A DNA stretch of 64,000 nt from Paratinospora sagittata (GCA_035771175.1 CM069593.1:39464741-39528740); one strand, 5' to 3'; positions 22,721 to 35,264 are shown, numbered from the stretch's first letter. The notes: generated from the letters alone by a model not told the origin. A program made the numbers and translations.

Positions 22721-24077
22721 ACGTTAAAGTGATAGAAACCCGATTTTTTGATCAAAATGAGCTTAAGACATTGTCAAACATATAAACCAACTTTGAAAAC
22801 ATTTTTGACAAGTTTGAAACACAATTTGCGAAGATAAACACGTGTAAAACAATCGATTAATATAGATGATTGAGACATTCGAGATGATACACATAAAACG
22901 ATAAAATCATGCAGAGTTGGTAATATGAGTGCATGATAAACAATGCTAACTATATGATTGCATGATAATCATGATAATGTGTGTGCATGCATGATCAATA
23001 TGATAATAGTATATGTGCATGAATATCTAATGACCTATATGCATGATTTTCAAAAGATGCAAATCATATTGTGGTTGGAACGAGTAAAGATTACTCTGCA
23101 ACACTAAGACTCTAGACAAAATATTACAAACATGAAGCTCTTGAATCTCCGAGCATTATTGTTTCATCCACACGCTTTGACGATCTTGTTGAATCTATTT
23201 GATATAGCTAGTTAGCATTGAAACAACTACGTCAAAAAGATTAGTGATCACAAATATGTTGTTTGTAATCATCAAAATAAAATCGGGTGGGAGTCGTTAC
23301 ATCAACAATAAATGGTGTTGAAGTCCCCAAATTAAACAAGAAATGGGATAGGCAAGAAAAACAGTTAGTGAGACTTGACACTCTTGTTAGAGATACATTA
23401 CTTATACGTTTTACCCAAAATGATATAGAAAGAGTTTCTTCATGTAGTTCATCTAAGGAAATTTGGAATAGATTAGAAGAGCTCTACGATGATTCATGTC
23501 TTTCCACATCTTCTTTTGAAGTTGATGAAAATGTAGAACATGTATGCTTTATTTCAAATATTGATGATTGTTCTACTAAAATGAATGATCTTTCTTTTGA
23601 TGAGTTGTATATAGTGTATAAGAACCTCCAAATAAAAGTTGACGAACTCATCCACAAGAATGAGCAACTCAAGAACATGATAACCAACTCTTTGGATGAG
23701 TTTGAAACTCTCCAAATTGATTATAAAAATGTTCTTGAGGAAAAAGAGGCTATTCTTGAAGAAAAAGAAGAAATTAAAAATGATCACATTAGTCTTCAAG
23801 AAAAGTTAGAAGAGTTTAGCAAAAGTTACTAGTGAAAAGGAGGACTGAGCTTAAATTAAACTTAGAGAGAGAAAAGACCTCCACTCTAGAAAAACAATTG
23901 TGCAAACCTAAAGTTAAATACTTTGATCTCAAAACATGCCATGGAAAAAATAGAAATCCCTTTAAGGATAGACATCATAGAATGACATGGATACCTAAAG
24001 AATTACTCCTAGATGCTAGAATTACAAAATCTAAAAGAGTTTGGGTACCAAAGGCTGTGGTTCACCGAATCACATAG

Positions 24078-25915
24078 ATTCATATTTTTGAGCCATATGC
24101 TAAGTTGTTTGACCTTAGACACTTTGGCCTTAATCACTTTAGGCATCTTCCATAGTTTAATGCCACTCATGTTGATCTATAACTTATTTGTGACACTTGG
24201 AAGTAATTTAGGCTTGATCAAATAATTTTGATTTATTATGCATATGTTTGCTTAAAGTTGTTGATCACATTGAACTTGTTTAATACTTAATTATATTGTT
24301 TAATGATTGATTGATGCAAAACATACTAGTTACTCAACCTGGAAGTATGAACTTGCAAAATTCATATATGTTACTTCCATTCCCTTATGTGAACATGTTT
24401 ATATTATATATATATCTTGTTCACTGTTTTAGAAGCATAATTTGCTCATTCACTATCTCATGTAAATTGTATGCTCATACTAAATAGAATGTGCTTCATG
24501 ACTTCATTTAATGAAATTTCATCCATTTAGTAATTTATGAGATTTTATGAGCATAGTCAAAAGTATTTAATTATGACATGTGCTTGCTTAAAATTAAAAT
24601 TTTAATTGCTCGCATATGTTTATATGCTTATATTTTTGGAGTTGAAATAGAATTAATGCTTATCATTTTAAGTCCATCTATCTTGTATTTTAAGATTTAA
24701 ATGATATATATCATTTGAAAATATAAGATATTGAATAGTTGAAGTGGCATAGCTTCAAATATTATTCAATCCTTGTTATTCACTATCTCATTCACTTCCT
24801 TGGAGTTGATCAAACTTAGTCTAAATTTTTTGATTCTTAGCAACTATGAGAAGACCTTAAATGTCATATCTCCACCCTAACCAAGGAAACATATTTTATG
24901 TAGCCTTAGGCTTATTGATGACATGAAAGAAAAGAGCTTAAATAACTTAATCCTTCATTTGAGCTTAATTGAATTAGAATCAAATCATTTGTCTCTAGAA
25001 ATAATTAGTTATTCTTTAAAAATAAGACTCGTACCCTTTAAATCTTATTCATTTAAAATGTCTTACTTTCTTATGCCTTTACATAATTAATAAAAAATCA
25101 CAAGGCTTAGATCTTACATGCTCTATTTGAATGAATCTCATATGCTTAATTTCATATTTCATTATATATTCATTCCTTTAGAGATAAATCAAGTCCAATT
25201 GACTAAAACAACCTTAAATCTTCAATCAAAATTGATTTTAGTCATTTACTTGAAAAATGAGCATGTTAGCTTTCATGATCACGTTTTGATGTGTAAATAA
25301 CTTGTCATATGTTGTGTCATCATCATGCTTATATATGATCATGAATGCTTCATCTCCTTCCATGCTTAATGTTTATTTGCTCATTATGTTAAAAGGAAAC
25401 ATGTTCAAACTATACCTTTTCATGTCATGACTTGTACCTGCTATTTTTATCTTCTTGTTTATGTGCTTATTCTATGCATGCTCCTATACCCAAAGTTTCA
25501 ATCTAAATATTCTTTGGGCTTACATATAGGTTTCATGATTCTTTATGAACTTTGATATATGATTGATGCGCTTATCTTAGATCTTAGGCAATCATAAAGG
25601 CTTATATGATCTTGACTAGTATCCTTTTAGGATAAATGAGTGAATTGATGCATATTTTGATCTATATTTATTCACTCTATCTTGAAGGAAACAAACATGG
25701 AAAGACTACCTTGACTGAAAACCTCATGAAATCTTAGTCATTTCCATTGGTTATAGTTGAATTTGTCTTATGCTATGAAGTACTTTGTGTCTTTTATGAA
25801 AAATTCAAACTAAGAAGACCTAGTTGACCATGAGCCTCAATCTCCATTACACTAATAGGTTTAGTTAACTTGAAAAGATGAGAAGGGCTTGAATGACTAT
25901 GCTATTCACATTTTA
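24078..25915. other. AT-rich non-coding stretch after element B
   Basis: No recognisable gene. The sequence has repeated CATATGTT/TTGATCAT-like AT words and short frames. It may be degenerate internal sequence of B, but nothing here supports a specific call. Confidence 0.5.
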
Positions 25916-26224
25916 TGTGACGCCTCGCTAAAATATCAAGGAAAATTATCAAACATACCCTTAATATCTTGAGGAATTTGGAGACTTTGAACTCATTAAA
26001 ACCCTAGATTGATGGACTAAGGGTCTCAAATGAATCATAAAATGAGGTGTTTAGAACCTTAGAAAACCAAATTGTAGTGGCAAATACAATTCATGACGTA
26101 CCAAGACTCAAAAGCAATGAAAACAAAGAAGAAAACATGCAAAAACCTGAAAAGTGGGAAGAGAAACACATTCCTAAAGTTGGAATTAACATCTCAATAT
26201 GCGAAGTGTCATTTTTGTTGCCAA
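25916..26224 (+). mobile_element. Possible truncated chromovirus LTR start
   Basis: It begins TGTGACGCCTCGCTAAAAT, close to the LTR starts of J (TGTGACGCCCCGAAAAT) and I (TGTAACGCCCG), in plus orientation. No second end or TSD is visible, and it runs into the broken left edge of element C. It is a weak call based on the terminal motif alone. Confidence 0.35.
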
Positions 26225-26866
26225 GAAATGACAGTTCTTCCTAACACACATAACAGTGCGTTGCTCCAGAGAGGAGTGCATTGTGCAGGAAGAACACCAC
26301 TCAACTACCCCAGAAAGCAGCGCGTTTCTCCAACAAGGAGCGTGTTGCTGGTTAGCAGACAAAAAAGGTGTTTTGTCATAGTATCAGAGGAGAACGCTAG
26401 TGACAGTGGCAGGCTATTAAGTGATCTAACAACGCAATGAGTGCGTTGGTCTGACACTTGACACCTAAACATGATTTTTCTTTAAAAATTCTTTGCACAA
26501 ACTTGTTTAAATCAAATCAAACACTTTGAAAACCAAATTGGAGATTTGAAAACACTTGAAACCTTTTTTCCAATGAAAATAGAAACATGGTTAAAATCAA
26601 TTTTGAAATCATTTGAAGATCATGCTCATTTTGAGAATTTATATGAGATACACATAATCTAAGCAAACTTAAAGTAGGTCCTACAACCTAAGATCATCTA
26701 GGCAGAATAAAATTAAAATTACATTTATTGTCTTGATCTTGAGAGTCTTCAAGTTTGAAACCATTTATCTTGAATTGTGGTGGTCTTTTAAACTAAAACA
26801 CTTGAGTAAATTATTAGTACAAGAGGGACTCATGTTGTTTGTAATCATTAAAACTGAAGGCCAACA
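26225..26866 (-). repeat. Element C 3' LTR, truncated
   Basis: Colinear with the right-hand LTR from about 58180 to 58887. They share AGGAAGAACACCAC, the long AAAACACTTGAAACC/CACTTCAAACC region, CTCATGTTGTTTGTAATCAT and the end GCCAACA. The outer half of the LTR is missing at the left. Confidence 0.85.
26250..26455 (-). promoter_or_regulatory. CGCG-motif array, element C 3' LTR
   Basis: Degenerate units such as GTGCGTTGCTCC, GCAGCGCGTTTCTCC and GGAGCGTGTTGCTGG, in the position of the arrays in other SIRE-type LTRs. The arms have drifted to TTGCTCC/GGAGTGC forms. Confidence 0.5.
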
Positions 26867-26877
26867 TGGATCATTAA

Positions 26878-26892
26878 TCTTCCCCTTTTTTA
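26878..26892 (-). other. Polypurine tract of element C
   Basis: Minus-strand AAAAAAGGGGAAG about 12 bases before the 3' LTR start (26866). More purine tracts (GGGGAGAGAAG, AGGGGGAG) lie at 27293-27325, matching those of element A in order. Confidence 0.6.
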
Positions 26893-27130
26893 TGATTTCA
26901 AACACTCGATATAGGCCAAAGAAGCAAATATGACTATCATGTATGCATGAAGTTTTGCAAAAATTTTGGCGGACTTTCGCTTAAAAAATTGATTATGCAC
27001 ACAATTCAAACACACAAACACAAGATTCATAACCTGTAATCGTTTCCATGATACCAATCATTCAAAGCAGCAATGGAGTATCCATAAAGCAATCAAATGC
27101 ACACATCATATAAACAAGAAATGTATCCAT

Positions 27131-27133
<3 letters not shown>

Positions 27134-27171
<38 letters not shown>
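27134..27171. repeat. (AT)n microsatellite
   Basis: About 19 AT repeats inside element C, between the env-like ORF and the 3' LTR. Confidence 0.9.
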
Positions 27172-27174
<3 letters not shown>

Positions 27175-27349
27175 TCCAAATACAGTACATCAAGTACATC
27201 TATCCATACATCCATATATCAAAAATAATACATCAAGGCTCTCTCATACATACATACATACACTCTACAAAGCTTCCCCTATCTTTAAGCACTCCCCCTA
27301 AATCCTATATCTTCTCTCCCCTTTTGAAATCTCAAAAAGAAGGAAGGCT

Positions 27350-29021
27350 CAATAACTGGGAGGCATGTCAGAGGTAAGGTCTCGAAGAATCTCTGCCACA
27401 CAATCTAAGATAGAGATGATCGTTAAGAGGAGTTTCTGGGAGTAGTATTAGTCAATGGAGCCTGAGCATCCGAAGATGTGGAGGAGTGGATGTCTAGGAC
27501 GACTGAGGAGGAGGCATAGAAAGAAATCAAGCTCGCAAAACAAGAAGAGCGTCGATCCTTTGAAGATAATCCTCGCCAATGAGCACCCGAGTAGAAGTGG
27601 TCTGTATCGAGCGAGTAGCATGAGCTAGCAAAGATGCCATCGACCTCATCTAAGTATCGATCTCCTGCAATGTCTACACTGACTGACTAACTGCGCCTCA
27701 AATAGTCCTCTCTAGGTTTGAGAACCATGGAGGAATCGAGCTCGAGGAGGTGGGGCTCTAAGACTCTCAATCACGTATGGCCAACAACATCTGTTCATGA
27801 GCATCCATCTGAGTCTGCATGGTCGTCAGCGAAGCAGTGGTCTAAGATGGTGGAGTGGGAGGAACATATGCTGTTCGATCGCGATTAGGCTCTACTAAAG
27901 GGGCAGGCTCCGAAATATAGTCTTCTCGCAGAGCAGAAGTGACACCCATATCTCCATGGATGTAATGATCATCACCTACCTGTGGTCTTATCTGAGAGCC
28001 CTACGATGCACGAGCATCTGAATGAGTGGCCTCAGAGTCAATCGGAGCAGGGTCTCTAGTGTGAGAACTCTTGAATGAGTTATCCTTCAAGCCAGCAAGA
28101 AGCTCAACCTTGGTGTCTACTCTCTTTTGGCAAAGTAGTACACATAATGTATGTGTTTTAGAGTGGTAGGGCCAATGCGGCTCAGAGAAGTGAGAAAGCT
28201 AGACTCCTCAATAGACAAGTCAATCCTTACTGCCTCGAGAATTTTGGTTAGGTACATAGCAAAGGGAATGTTCCTGGAAGCTGATCTTGTGAACACCACA
28301 TAGGCCATCAAGATGTAGGAAAGGTCGACCTTGGTCTTGGTAAAGCCACACCAAGTTAAGAAAAGGTCAATGGGTTTGACAAGGCCCCTACTACCTCTCC
28401 TAGGTTGAATGCAGTGGGAGATGATATTATGAATGACTTTAGGGATCAGATGAAAGGTGGAATTATAGAGATCATTTGGCACACCCTTAGGATAATCCTG
28501 TTGTTTGGAGCAGATCAGAAGTGCAACCATCTTATCATACTGAGGAAAAACAACTTCATCTTCTACAATTCGGACATGGGTAGGCACATCAGGGATAGAA
28601 AAAATAGTTCGAACATAGTGGGCGTGATGTCTATGTCCTTCCCTATTACAGTGGTGGTACGCTTGAAGCTAAAGTCTGAGGGCTTCCTAAGGGCAAAGTA
28701 ATTTTTTTAAACTAAAGTGGGGTACCACTTGTTTTGGTAAGTGAGGAAGGGTACCCAACCCTGGTGATAAAAAAGTGGAAGGATATCAATTTTTGCCTTC
28801 TTCAAGAAGTCAAAATCAATGTAAGCCCCATTGGTTACATTGCGTTGGGCAAAAGTGGGCAAAATAGGCTCGTGATTGGGATTGGGAGTAGGTGGAGGCT
28901 GTGGTGGAGTCGAGGTCGAGGGTTTGTCTTGCCTAGGTCGAACTCATCATTCCCTCACCAGAAAGGGAGAAGTTGCCCTTTTTCGTGAAGAGCGAGTGAA
29001 CATTTTCATACAGGGAGGCAT
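27350..29021 (-). pseudogene. Env-like accessory ORF of element C
   Basis: It starts at ATG 29021 (MPPCMKMFTRSSRKRATSP...), has an early stop, then FLKKAKIDILPLFYHQGWVP and a long open block at 28587-28117. That block holds FHLIPKVIHNIISHCIQPRR, KPIDLFLTWCGFTKTKVDLS and IPFAMYLTKILEAVRIDLS, which align in order with the element A ORF (NIISRVILPR, INLFLIWAI, LPYVMHLTPLFEDLGIDLS). After a frameshift near 28120 it continues with Pro/Ser-rich and coiled segments. It is the same putative plant transposon protein domain between pol and the 3' LTR. No signal peptide or membrane helix is evident, and the function is unknown. Confidence 0.7.
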
Positions 29022-30257
29022 TGTAGAAAAACTAGGTTTTGGGCACGAAAACGAGATTCTAGGGCGCCAAATGGAAAGAAAAAATGAGAAACAAGATCAA
29101 GGCACTGATTGATTAAAGGGCCAGTTTGGTGCGCGGGATAGGATAAGATTAGACTAATTTTAATGTTATTCTACAGGTGGAATATATGATAAGATTAAAC
29201 ATAGACTGATCTTGTGTTTGGTGCAACATAGGATAAGATTAAAAATAAAGTAATCCTACGTTGTTTTTTTTTTTTTTTTTTGAGATCACTCATATGTTTG
29301 GGATTGGAATGAAAAGTAATTAAATTATTTAACTTAATTTTACTTTAAATCAAGGAATAAAATTAAATTAACTTTTTAATTTAAGTTGAAAAATCTTTTT
29401 AGTAACAAATCAACAATATTTAAATTTAAAAACAATTTCTACAAACACGGTGTGTGTATATTATAAACAAAAAAAAAGTTAAATTATATTTTCTTATATG
29501 CGTCATACCAACTTTAATACATTGTTAATTAGAGACTATAGTTTTATGTAGAAAGAGAGTCCAATTTGAAAGAGAACACGTTAGCAAACCTAAAACCCTT
29601 TCAAGTTACCCAAAAGAAAAAATTTAGAGAGAATAATTTGTTTTTTTTTTCTATAACCTCAAAAAAAATCCCCAAACAATTTCTACATACCCTCCTCATC
29701 TTCTTCTTCTTTTTGTTTTTATGTACGACCAAGTTCCAACCTAGAAAAATTTAAAAAGAAACCAAAAGAAAAAACTCATCCACACAAAAAATGCAGCTAC
29801 AAATAACCCAAAAAAATATGATCTCCCTCAAACCCAAAACAAAAAATTCAGCCACAAAAATTATCTAGCAAACCTAAGTTGAACCCATCCACCAAATTAT
29901 CTGATCTCCCTCAAACCCTACACAAAAAATTCAGCCACAAATAAAACAAAAAAAAAAAAAAACAAATAAGAGATTTTTTTTTTGTAACAAATAAAAAATA
30001 ACCCAAAAAATTTCTGCATAACCTCCTCTTCTTTTTTTTTCTTCTCCTTCTTCTTGTAAAAACTGCAAGGAAAAATAAAAAACTTACTACAAAATTTGTA
30101 AGAGATAGAAGAAGGAAAAAGGAGGGAAAAATAAATAAAAAGAATAAGAAGTAGAACAAAAATGCTAACTTCTATCAAGCATAGATTTTAAAGAATAGCA
30201 AATCAAATACACATTTTTCTTTTTAACTTTTGCATACCCTCCTCGCCCCCACCAAAT

Positions 30258-32144
30258 TGTTGGCCCATATGTGTCCGAGGAGGGCTCAAGTGGGCACTTA
30301 GCAGATTTTTAACCTTTCTTTAAAATGTTTAAAGTAATGAAAGCAGATTAAACTAAGTATGGTAAATCAAACACAGTAACAGTAACGAATACAAGACACA
30401 CTAGATTTAGAGTGGTTCGGCCTTGCCTACATCCACTACCTAACCTCCTCAGTTAGGATTTGTCCAAAATTCACTAAGGATCTTCTTATGGGTGAAGATC
30501 AAACCGTTACACCTTTTCAATTTACGGGCTTGAGAGTAACCTTTCTCAACTTCCGAGTGAGAGAACAACCGTTACAAATCGAGCAACACTTGCTCTAAAC
30601 CAGTGACTAACCAGTCACCAATACCTAGGTACAAGATGAGATATGATTCCCTTTACTTAGAATCAAAGTGATACTTACAAAGCTTTGAATTGAACCTTCT
30701 GTTACCACAAATTCAGCAAAATATGTATGATGAAGTGCAGTTGAAAATAGCTTCAAAAAGTTTTCTTCTTCGTCAATGGATTTTTTAAAAGATATGAATG
30801 AAGATCAACTAATCCAGAAGACTTAACGTATTTCAAAATTGATCGAGAGTTTAAAGCAGCGAGTAGAAGTATAACTTTCAAGAGTATTTGCACAAGTGAA
30901 AACTGTTAAAAGATTTGAGAACATGTTATCAGTTTTCTCGTTGATTAGTATATTTTCAATCTGCTCTAAGACAACATATATAGAGATAGTAATGGCGTAA
31001 TGCAATTGAACTTTTCAAGTATGATTTTGGCGCACAAAGCTATTTCAAACAACGAAAACATTCTTTCTAGAAAAGGACTAATTCAGTCTGTGCAATTACA
31101 GAGACAACACCTAAATCTTCTGATCATTCATGAAAAAAGAATGTTTTGATAAAGTATTAGAGCATTCTGAAAAGAATCAAAATTTTCTTAAAAAGGTTTT
31201 GAACAATCCTGAAAAGTGTATCAGAAAAAGTGCAAGTATCAGCTTTATGATAGTGTTGGATCAATGTCCCGATGCGTAAAACCAACTTTTTCATTTTGTT
31301 CCTTGAGGATGTTTGTAGACTATAAGCATCCTGCTAAATTGTGAAGCGAGGGCGTTATTGGAATGTAAGAGTCTTGACTTACTAAACGTTGAATAAAGTT
31401 GTGAGGGCGCTATTTGAAGATAAGCATCCTGACTAGTTTTTGAAACACTTAAAATCACAAGGGCGCTATTATTGATGTAAGCGTCTAACATTCAAAGCAC
31501 AAAAACATAAGGGCACTGCTAAAGACGTAAGCATCCTGATGTTTAAAATGATCAGCAAGCTGATGTTCAATCAGTGTCCTGATAAGTTTCTTGGTTGATT
31601 CAATGAGGGCCCTACTGACAAAGTAAGCTTCATGATAGATATAAACTTTTCAACCTTGAACATTATCAGTGTCCTAATGTATCATCAGTGTCCTGACTTA
31701 CCAAGTCCAGGAGGGCGCTGCTGAGACATTATCGTCCTAATAAAACACATCAGCGTTCTGATGGACACTACAAAACAATTTTGATATTTTTCAACTTTTA
31801 ATGCTTGATAAAACATGATTGAAATCTCGGTATGTTTGAATCAAATCTATTTTAAAAAGTGATAAAAAAATACTTCAAAACCAAATTGACTGAACCATGC
31901 AATCATGCATATTGCTGAATCCTATGATAAAAAAGATTCTACAACCTAAACACAATTTGATAGCACACAGATATGTCTTCGAACGATCACGGTCTTCAAA
32001 TTGATCTTGATAGCTTTTTCACTATGATAGCTTTTTCATGTGAGATTAAATATGTAATGCATATAGTATTATCATAATCAGAATGTGGTTTGTAATCATC
32101 AAAATATCTTTCTTATAAGGGACATGATGATAATTGGTTCAACA
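30258..32144 (-). mobile_element. Solo LTR K
   Basis: 1887 bp with plus-strand ends TGTTGGCCCATATG and TTGGTTCAACA, flanked by the perfect duplication CAAAT at 30253-30257 and 32145-32149. The start block TTTTGATGATTACAAACCAC (minus strand, near 32085-32105) and the U5 end place it in the SIRE-type group, minus orientation, but its sequence is a distinct family. It carries its own short-repeat array (31330-31760) instead of the GGAACGCGTTCC form, and a TATATATAG tract near 30975. Confidence 0.93.
31330..31760 (-). repeat. AGGGCGCT / GTAAGCATCCTGA repeat array in LTR K
   Basis: About six degenerate units pair GAGGGCGCT(A/G)(T/C)T with GTAAGC(A/G)TCCTGA at 60-100 bp intervals, plus ATCAGTGTCCTGA copies. 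It occupies the same LTR zone as the CGCG arrays of the other families. Confidence 0.7.
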
Positions 32145-32733
32145 CAAATTAGGTGACAAAATAACAAAGATATGATTTAATCAACTCTGAATTGTCATTT
32201 ATGATAGAAAAGCCACAAACAAGAAAAAAAAAGGATTTTTTTTTTGTAACAAAAAAAAAGCTCAAAAAAGTTTTGCATACCCTCTTCTTTTTCTTATGTA
32301 TAACCAAGTTCCAATCCATAAAAAGATGAGAAGAAAAAAAAAACCAGCCACAAATAACCCAAAAAACAATGTGTGATCTCCCTCAAGCCCAAAAAAAAAA
32401 AGCCCCAAAATTATCTAACAAAAATATCTATCCAAACACAAAATCTCTCTTGCAGAAATGAAAAAGAAAAAGAAAATTGGAATCATTAACCTCTTGCAAA
32501 AATGAAAAAGAAAAAATGCAAAACCAGGTTAAATTTTTTTTTTTTTTAAAAAGAGATAAGGAAGAATGAAGAACGAAGAAGAAGAAGAGCGAAGAGTATC
32601 TATGAACGCGCAGGAAGACGAAAAAGATTAATCCCAAGCTTTGGGTCATCACTATTTTATCCCGTTAGAATAGGATAAAAAAACTTAAATGGAATTATTT
32701 TTTATCCCATCCAGCCTGGCAGCCAAACATAGG

Positions 32734-32960
32734 AATTGGACTAAAAAGGTTAAATTGAAGATCGACAAAGAAGGCAGGAGCACGCTAGAATGTGGAGAGG
32801 AGGTCGTTGGTATGGCATGGACGAGAGAAAAATGGGACGAAAGTGAGCATGATAAGTGTCGCCTAGACACGCACAATAGCGTGCTACTCGCCATAGGAGT
32901 GCGCTGCTCTGAGCAAGCCATGAGCATGTTTCCTTAGGGCACTACCACCAGCATGCTATT
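32734..32960 (-). other. Element C pol-env spacer, left part
   Basis: Internal C sequence between the TIR element and LTR D. It contains GCGTGCTACTCGCC and GGAGTGCGCTGCTCTGAGC (32861-32945), the same CGCG-type motifs as in the right part of the spacer (50113-50330). Confidence 0.5.
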
Positions 32961-33884
32961 TGTTGGCCTAGTATTATAGTCCAAGAGGGAGGGTAAATTG
33001 GACTTGGCGGATTTTGGCATTACCTTTTGGATAATATAATTAAACAAATAAAGTGTGGAATGGGTAACAATCAAAATTAAACAAATGCAGGAAAGATAAC
33101 TGGACACAAAGATTTAGAGTGGTTTGGTTTCCCTAGAACCTACGTCCACTACCCAATCATCATGATTAAGACTTTCCAATACACTATTGGCTAGTCAACT
33201 TACTAGCGTGACTAGAAGTTGTTTACACTAACCAACATAAGAGCTTCGTTAGAAAGCCACACATGCTAACTTACATAAGGGCTCGGTTAGAAAGTTATTG
33301 TTGCATATTTAAATAGGTTTTAGAGCATGTTTTAGGTGTGTTTTAGGACATTTTATGCATAAGTTTGATGTGTTTATGTTAGTTTTGATGCATTTGTTAG
33401 TTTAGGATTAATTTGGTTTTTCATGCATAATCTTGGTTTAATAGTTTATGATTTCATTCATTATATGTTTGAGTGAGTTATTGATTTGATTTGCTTTGTT
33501 TTGTAGGTATTTAGATGTATTAGTCATGGTTTTGGATGATGAAAATATGTACAAGAAGTTGCAAATGAGAAGCTTGAAGAACCCAAGTCTAAAAGAGGCG
33601 AAAAATGACCAAGTCCCAAGAAGAAAAGAAAAAATGCATGTTCTGGGCGCCGTGACTCCATGGTGATGAAACACAGAAGGAAAAGAAGACGGTTTTGGGC
33701 ACCGTGGCCCCAGGCAGTGGCGCCATGACGCTGTTGGGGAATTTCTCGTGATATTTGCAAGTTAAAAATAGATTTTTCCCCACTTTCTAATTCTAATTCC
33801 ACACGACTTTGGGGCATAATATATTTCAAAATTTAGAGTTTTTTGAGGGGAATACACTGGAGAAGAGAGAACGATGGCTAGGAG

Positions 33885-35251
33885 TATCACACCCCGCTTG
33901 GAGCGCCTAAACTGGCAGAATACTCACGGACGGGGCGTGAATGCATTACAACAATAACCGAGTGCGCAGGAACACAATCGTGTACAAATCTGATTATATT
34001 AATTTCAGAATGTGTTTTTGTACAGAATATGATTGAGGGAACAACCTCCCAAAATCTCCCTTTAATTAACAAGGATTACAAAATGTGGGCCCAAAAACCT
34101 CTACCCAGTCCAACCTAGTCTCCTGAGAAAATTTTGATAACAATGGGGTGAGCTACTCGCCCAGTGGCTAAAATAGTTCATAAATATGACAATTAATAAA
34201 GGAAACTTCATAATCAAATATCACATAAACACATCATAGCATCATAATCAATACAACATGTATGTATGCATGACACCGTCTCGTAATGGTTCCATGATTG
34301 TACGTCGCCTGAGTTCACGTACAAATCTCCATTCCCAGGTAAACCCGGGTTCGCATTGTACATCCCTCCTCAGGAACAACGCCCTGGATTCACGTACAAA
34401 TGTCCTTCCCCAGGTGATCCCAGGTTCTCATTGTACGTCCCTCTCCAGAGAAATGCCAATAATAGTGAGCATTACATCTAACTATTTTGTGGATCATAAA
34501 CCACTTACGTCCCTAGGTGGTGCTTATGTATGATGCCAATGCATGAACAGGTCTTGGTCTTTACTAACATTAGACAGGATTTGGCATCGTCTGGTGATTC
34601 TTATCTGGTCAGTATCACCACGTGCAAGGTTAGGATGTTTAGTAGCACTTATACAAGCTTACAGCTTTCAAATAAGACCAACCAAATCAGTCTCCAATTG
34701 AGAGGTGAGATACCAGGTCTACTTAAATACCAATCGTCTAGAGCAGCACGCTGCCTCCCGTTCACTATTTAAGGTTACTGAGGACAAGACTAAGTCTGGT
34801 TGAGCCAAATTGACCACTAATCCAACATTGTAACAACGTAATACCTGAACTCCAGTTATACAGGCATAAGTATGACAAGTATAAACATTATACGAAATAA
34901 TGCAGTGTAAATAAATAGTAGACATACTGATAAATGAATGTAAACTTTAATAAAAGTCATAAGACATGTAAACCTATGTTTTGTTCCCCACCTTTAGATA
35001 ATGACTCCTTCTAGAACTGGCGCCTTCCCCCTAGCAGAACTGCTTTGCACCGCGAAGAGAGTCTCAAAAGAGAAGACAAAAACTAAAGGAGAGTGTAGAG
35101 CCAACAAGGAGCAAGAGAGAAGAGAGGATTTGGTGTGAAAAATACCAAGGGAGGGGGGCTTTTTATAGCAATAAAGATGCCCGAACCTTCGGGCAGGTGC
35201 CTGAAATTTAAAATAATATATATATATATTGTGCAAACCTAGGGTATTACA
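33885..35251 (-). repeat. Element G 3' LTR
   Basis: 1367 bp, colinear with 43054-44470. It carries repeated CAGGT(A/G)A(T/A)CCC...CGTAC segments (34290-34450) and an AT run just before its end. Confidence 0.95.
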
Positions 35252-35264
35252 CTCTACCCCCCTT
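35252..35264 (-). other. Polypurine tract of element G
   Basis: Minus-strand AAGGGGGGTAGAG directly abuts the 3' LTR. Confidence 0.8.

Larger units (their letters stand above)
21020..23307 (-). mobile_element. Solo LTR E in the gag of B
   Basis: 2288 bp with plus-strand ends TGTTGACCCAG and TTACATCAACA. It is flanked by the perfect duplication ATAAA at 21015-21019 and 23308-23312. The orientation is minus, because the start block TTTTGATGATTACAAACAAC is at the right end and the U5 end at the left. From the LTR start it contains the conserved block, the palindrome array (22410-22720), a TATA box (22391-22397) and the hairpin tandem array (21246-21465). There is no internal region, so it is a solo LTR of the same family as D and F. 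Confidence 0.95.
8503..24077 (+). mobile_element. Element B: SIRE-type Copia, truncated and twice interrupted
   Basis: A plus-strand Copia whose 5' LTR runs 8503-10002 and continues 20655-20786. The LTR ends ...CTCTTGGGTGACTAACA and is followed after two bases by the initiator-tRNA PBS and a gag ORF. Element A sits inside the LTR and solo LTR E inside gag. Removing both insertions leaves an LTR of about 1.6 kb and a coherent gag start. No protease, integrase, reverse transcriptase or 3' LTR follows; recognisable coding sequence stops near 24077. B is therefore a 3'-deleted element and predates A and E. Confidence 0.82.
20847..24077 (+). pseudogene. Element B gag, interrupted by solo LTR E
   Basis: The ORF starts at ATG 20847 (MANTIVFDLGDNPFIP...), includes the gag N-terminal signature DHNFMSWRIRMSAFVKA and is cut at 21019 by solo LTR E. 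It resumes at 23308 in phase across the ATAAA duplication, with KEIWNRLEELYDDS and then a Glu/Lys coiled coil to the stop at 23832. An overlapping frame (23832-24077) holds the gag C-terminal end with RVWVPKAV. The zinc knuckle is missing, so there is an internal deletion besides the insertion. No pol follows. Confidence 0.85.
29118..32733. mobile_element. Non-autonomous TIR DNA element in C, carrying solo LTR K
   Basis: The left end GGGCCAGTTTGGTGCGCGGG is echoed by the inverted right end (CCAGCCTGGCAGCCAAACAT at 32711-32730): both read GTTTGG, then a GC-rich stretch, then GGAT(A/G)GGATAA inward. Subterminal GGATAAGATTA repeats occur at 29137, 29189 and 29232. The interior has no transposase and consists of A-rich units with repeated phrases (ATTCAGCCACAAA, GATCTCCCTCAAACCC, GCATACCCTCTTCTT) near 29640-29960, 29970-30060 and 32230-32400. 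Removing solo LTR K leaves about 1.7 kb. The TIRs resemble PIF/Harbinger or hAT ends, but no clean TSD was found. It separates the env-like ORF from the rest of element C. Confidence 0.55.

Noticed and set aside
29911..30178. Two hydrophobic minus-strand frames that look like membrane proteins
   Set aside because: Their Phe/Leu/Lys content is a direct result of poly-A/T and GAAGAAG simple sequence inside the TIR element.
34258..34533. Similar plus-strand frames at 34258-34533 and 43428-43703 as a conserved gene pair
   Set aside because: They are the same position in the two LTRs of element G, so similarity comes from LTR identity.
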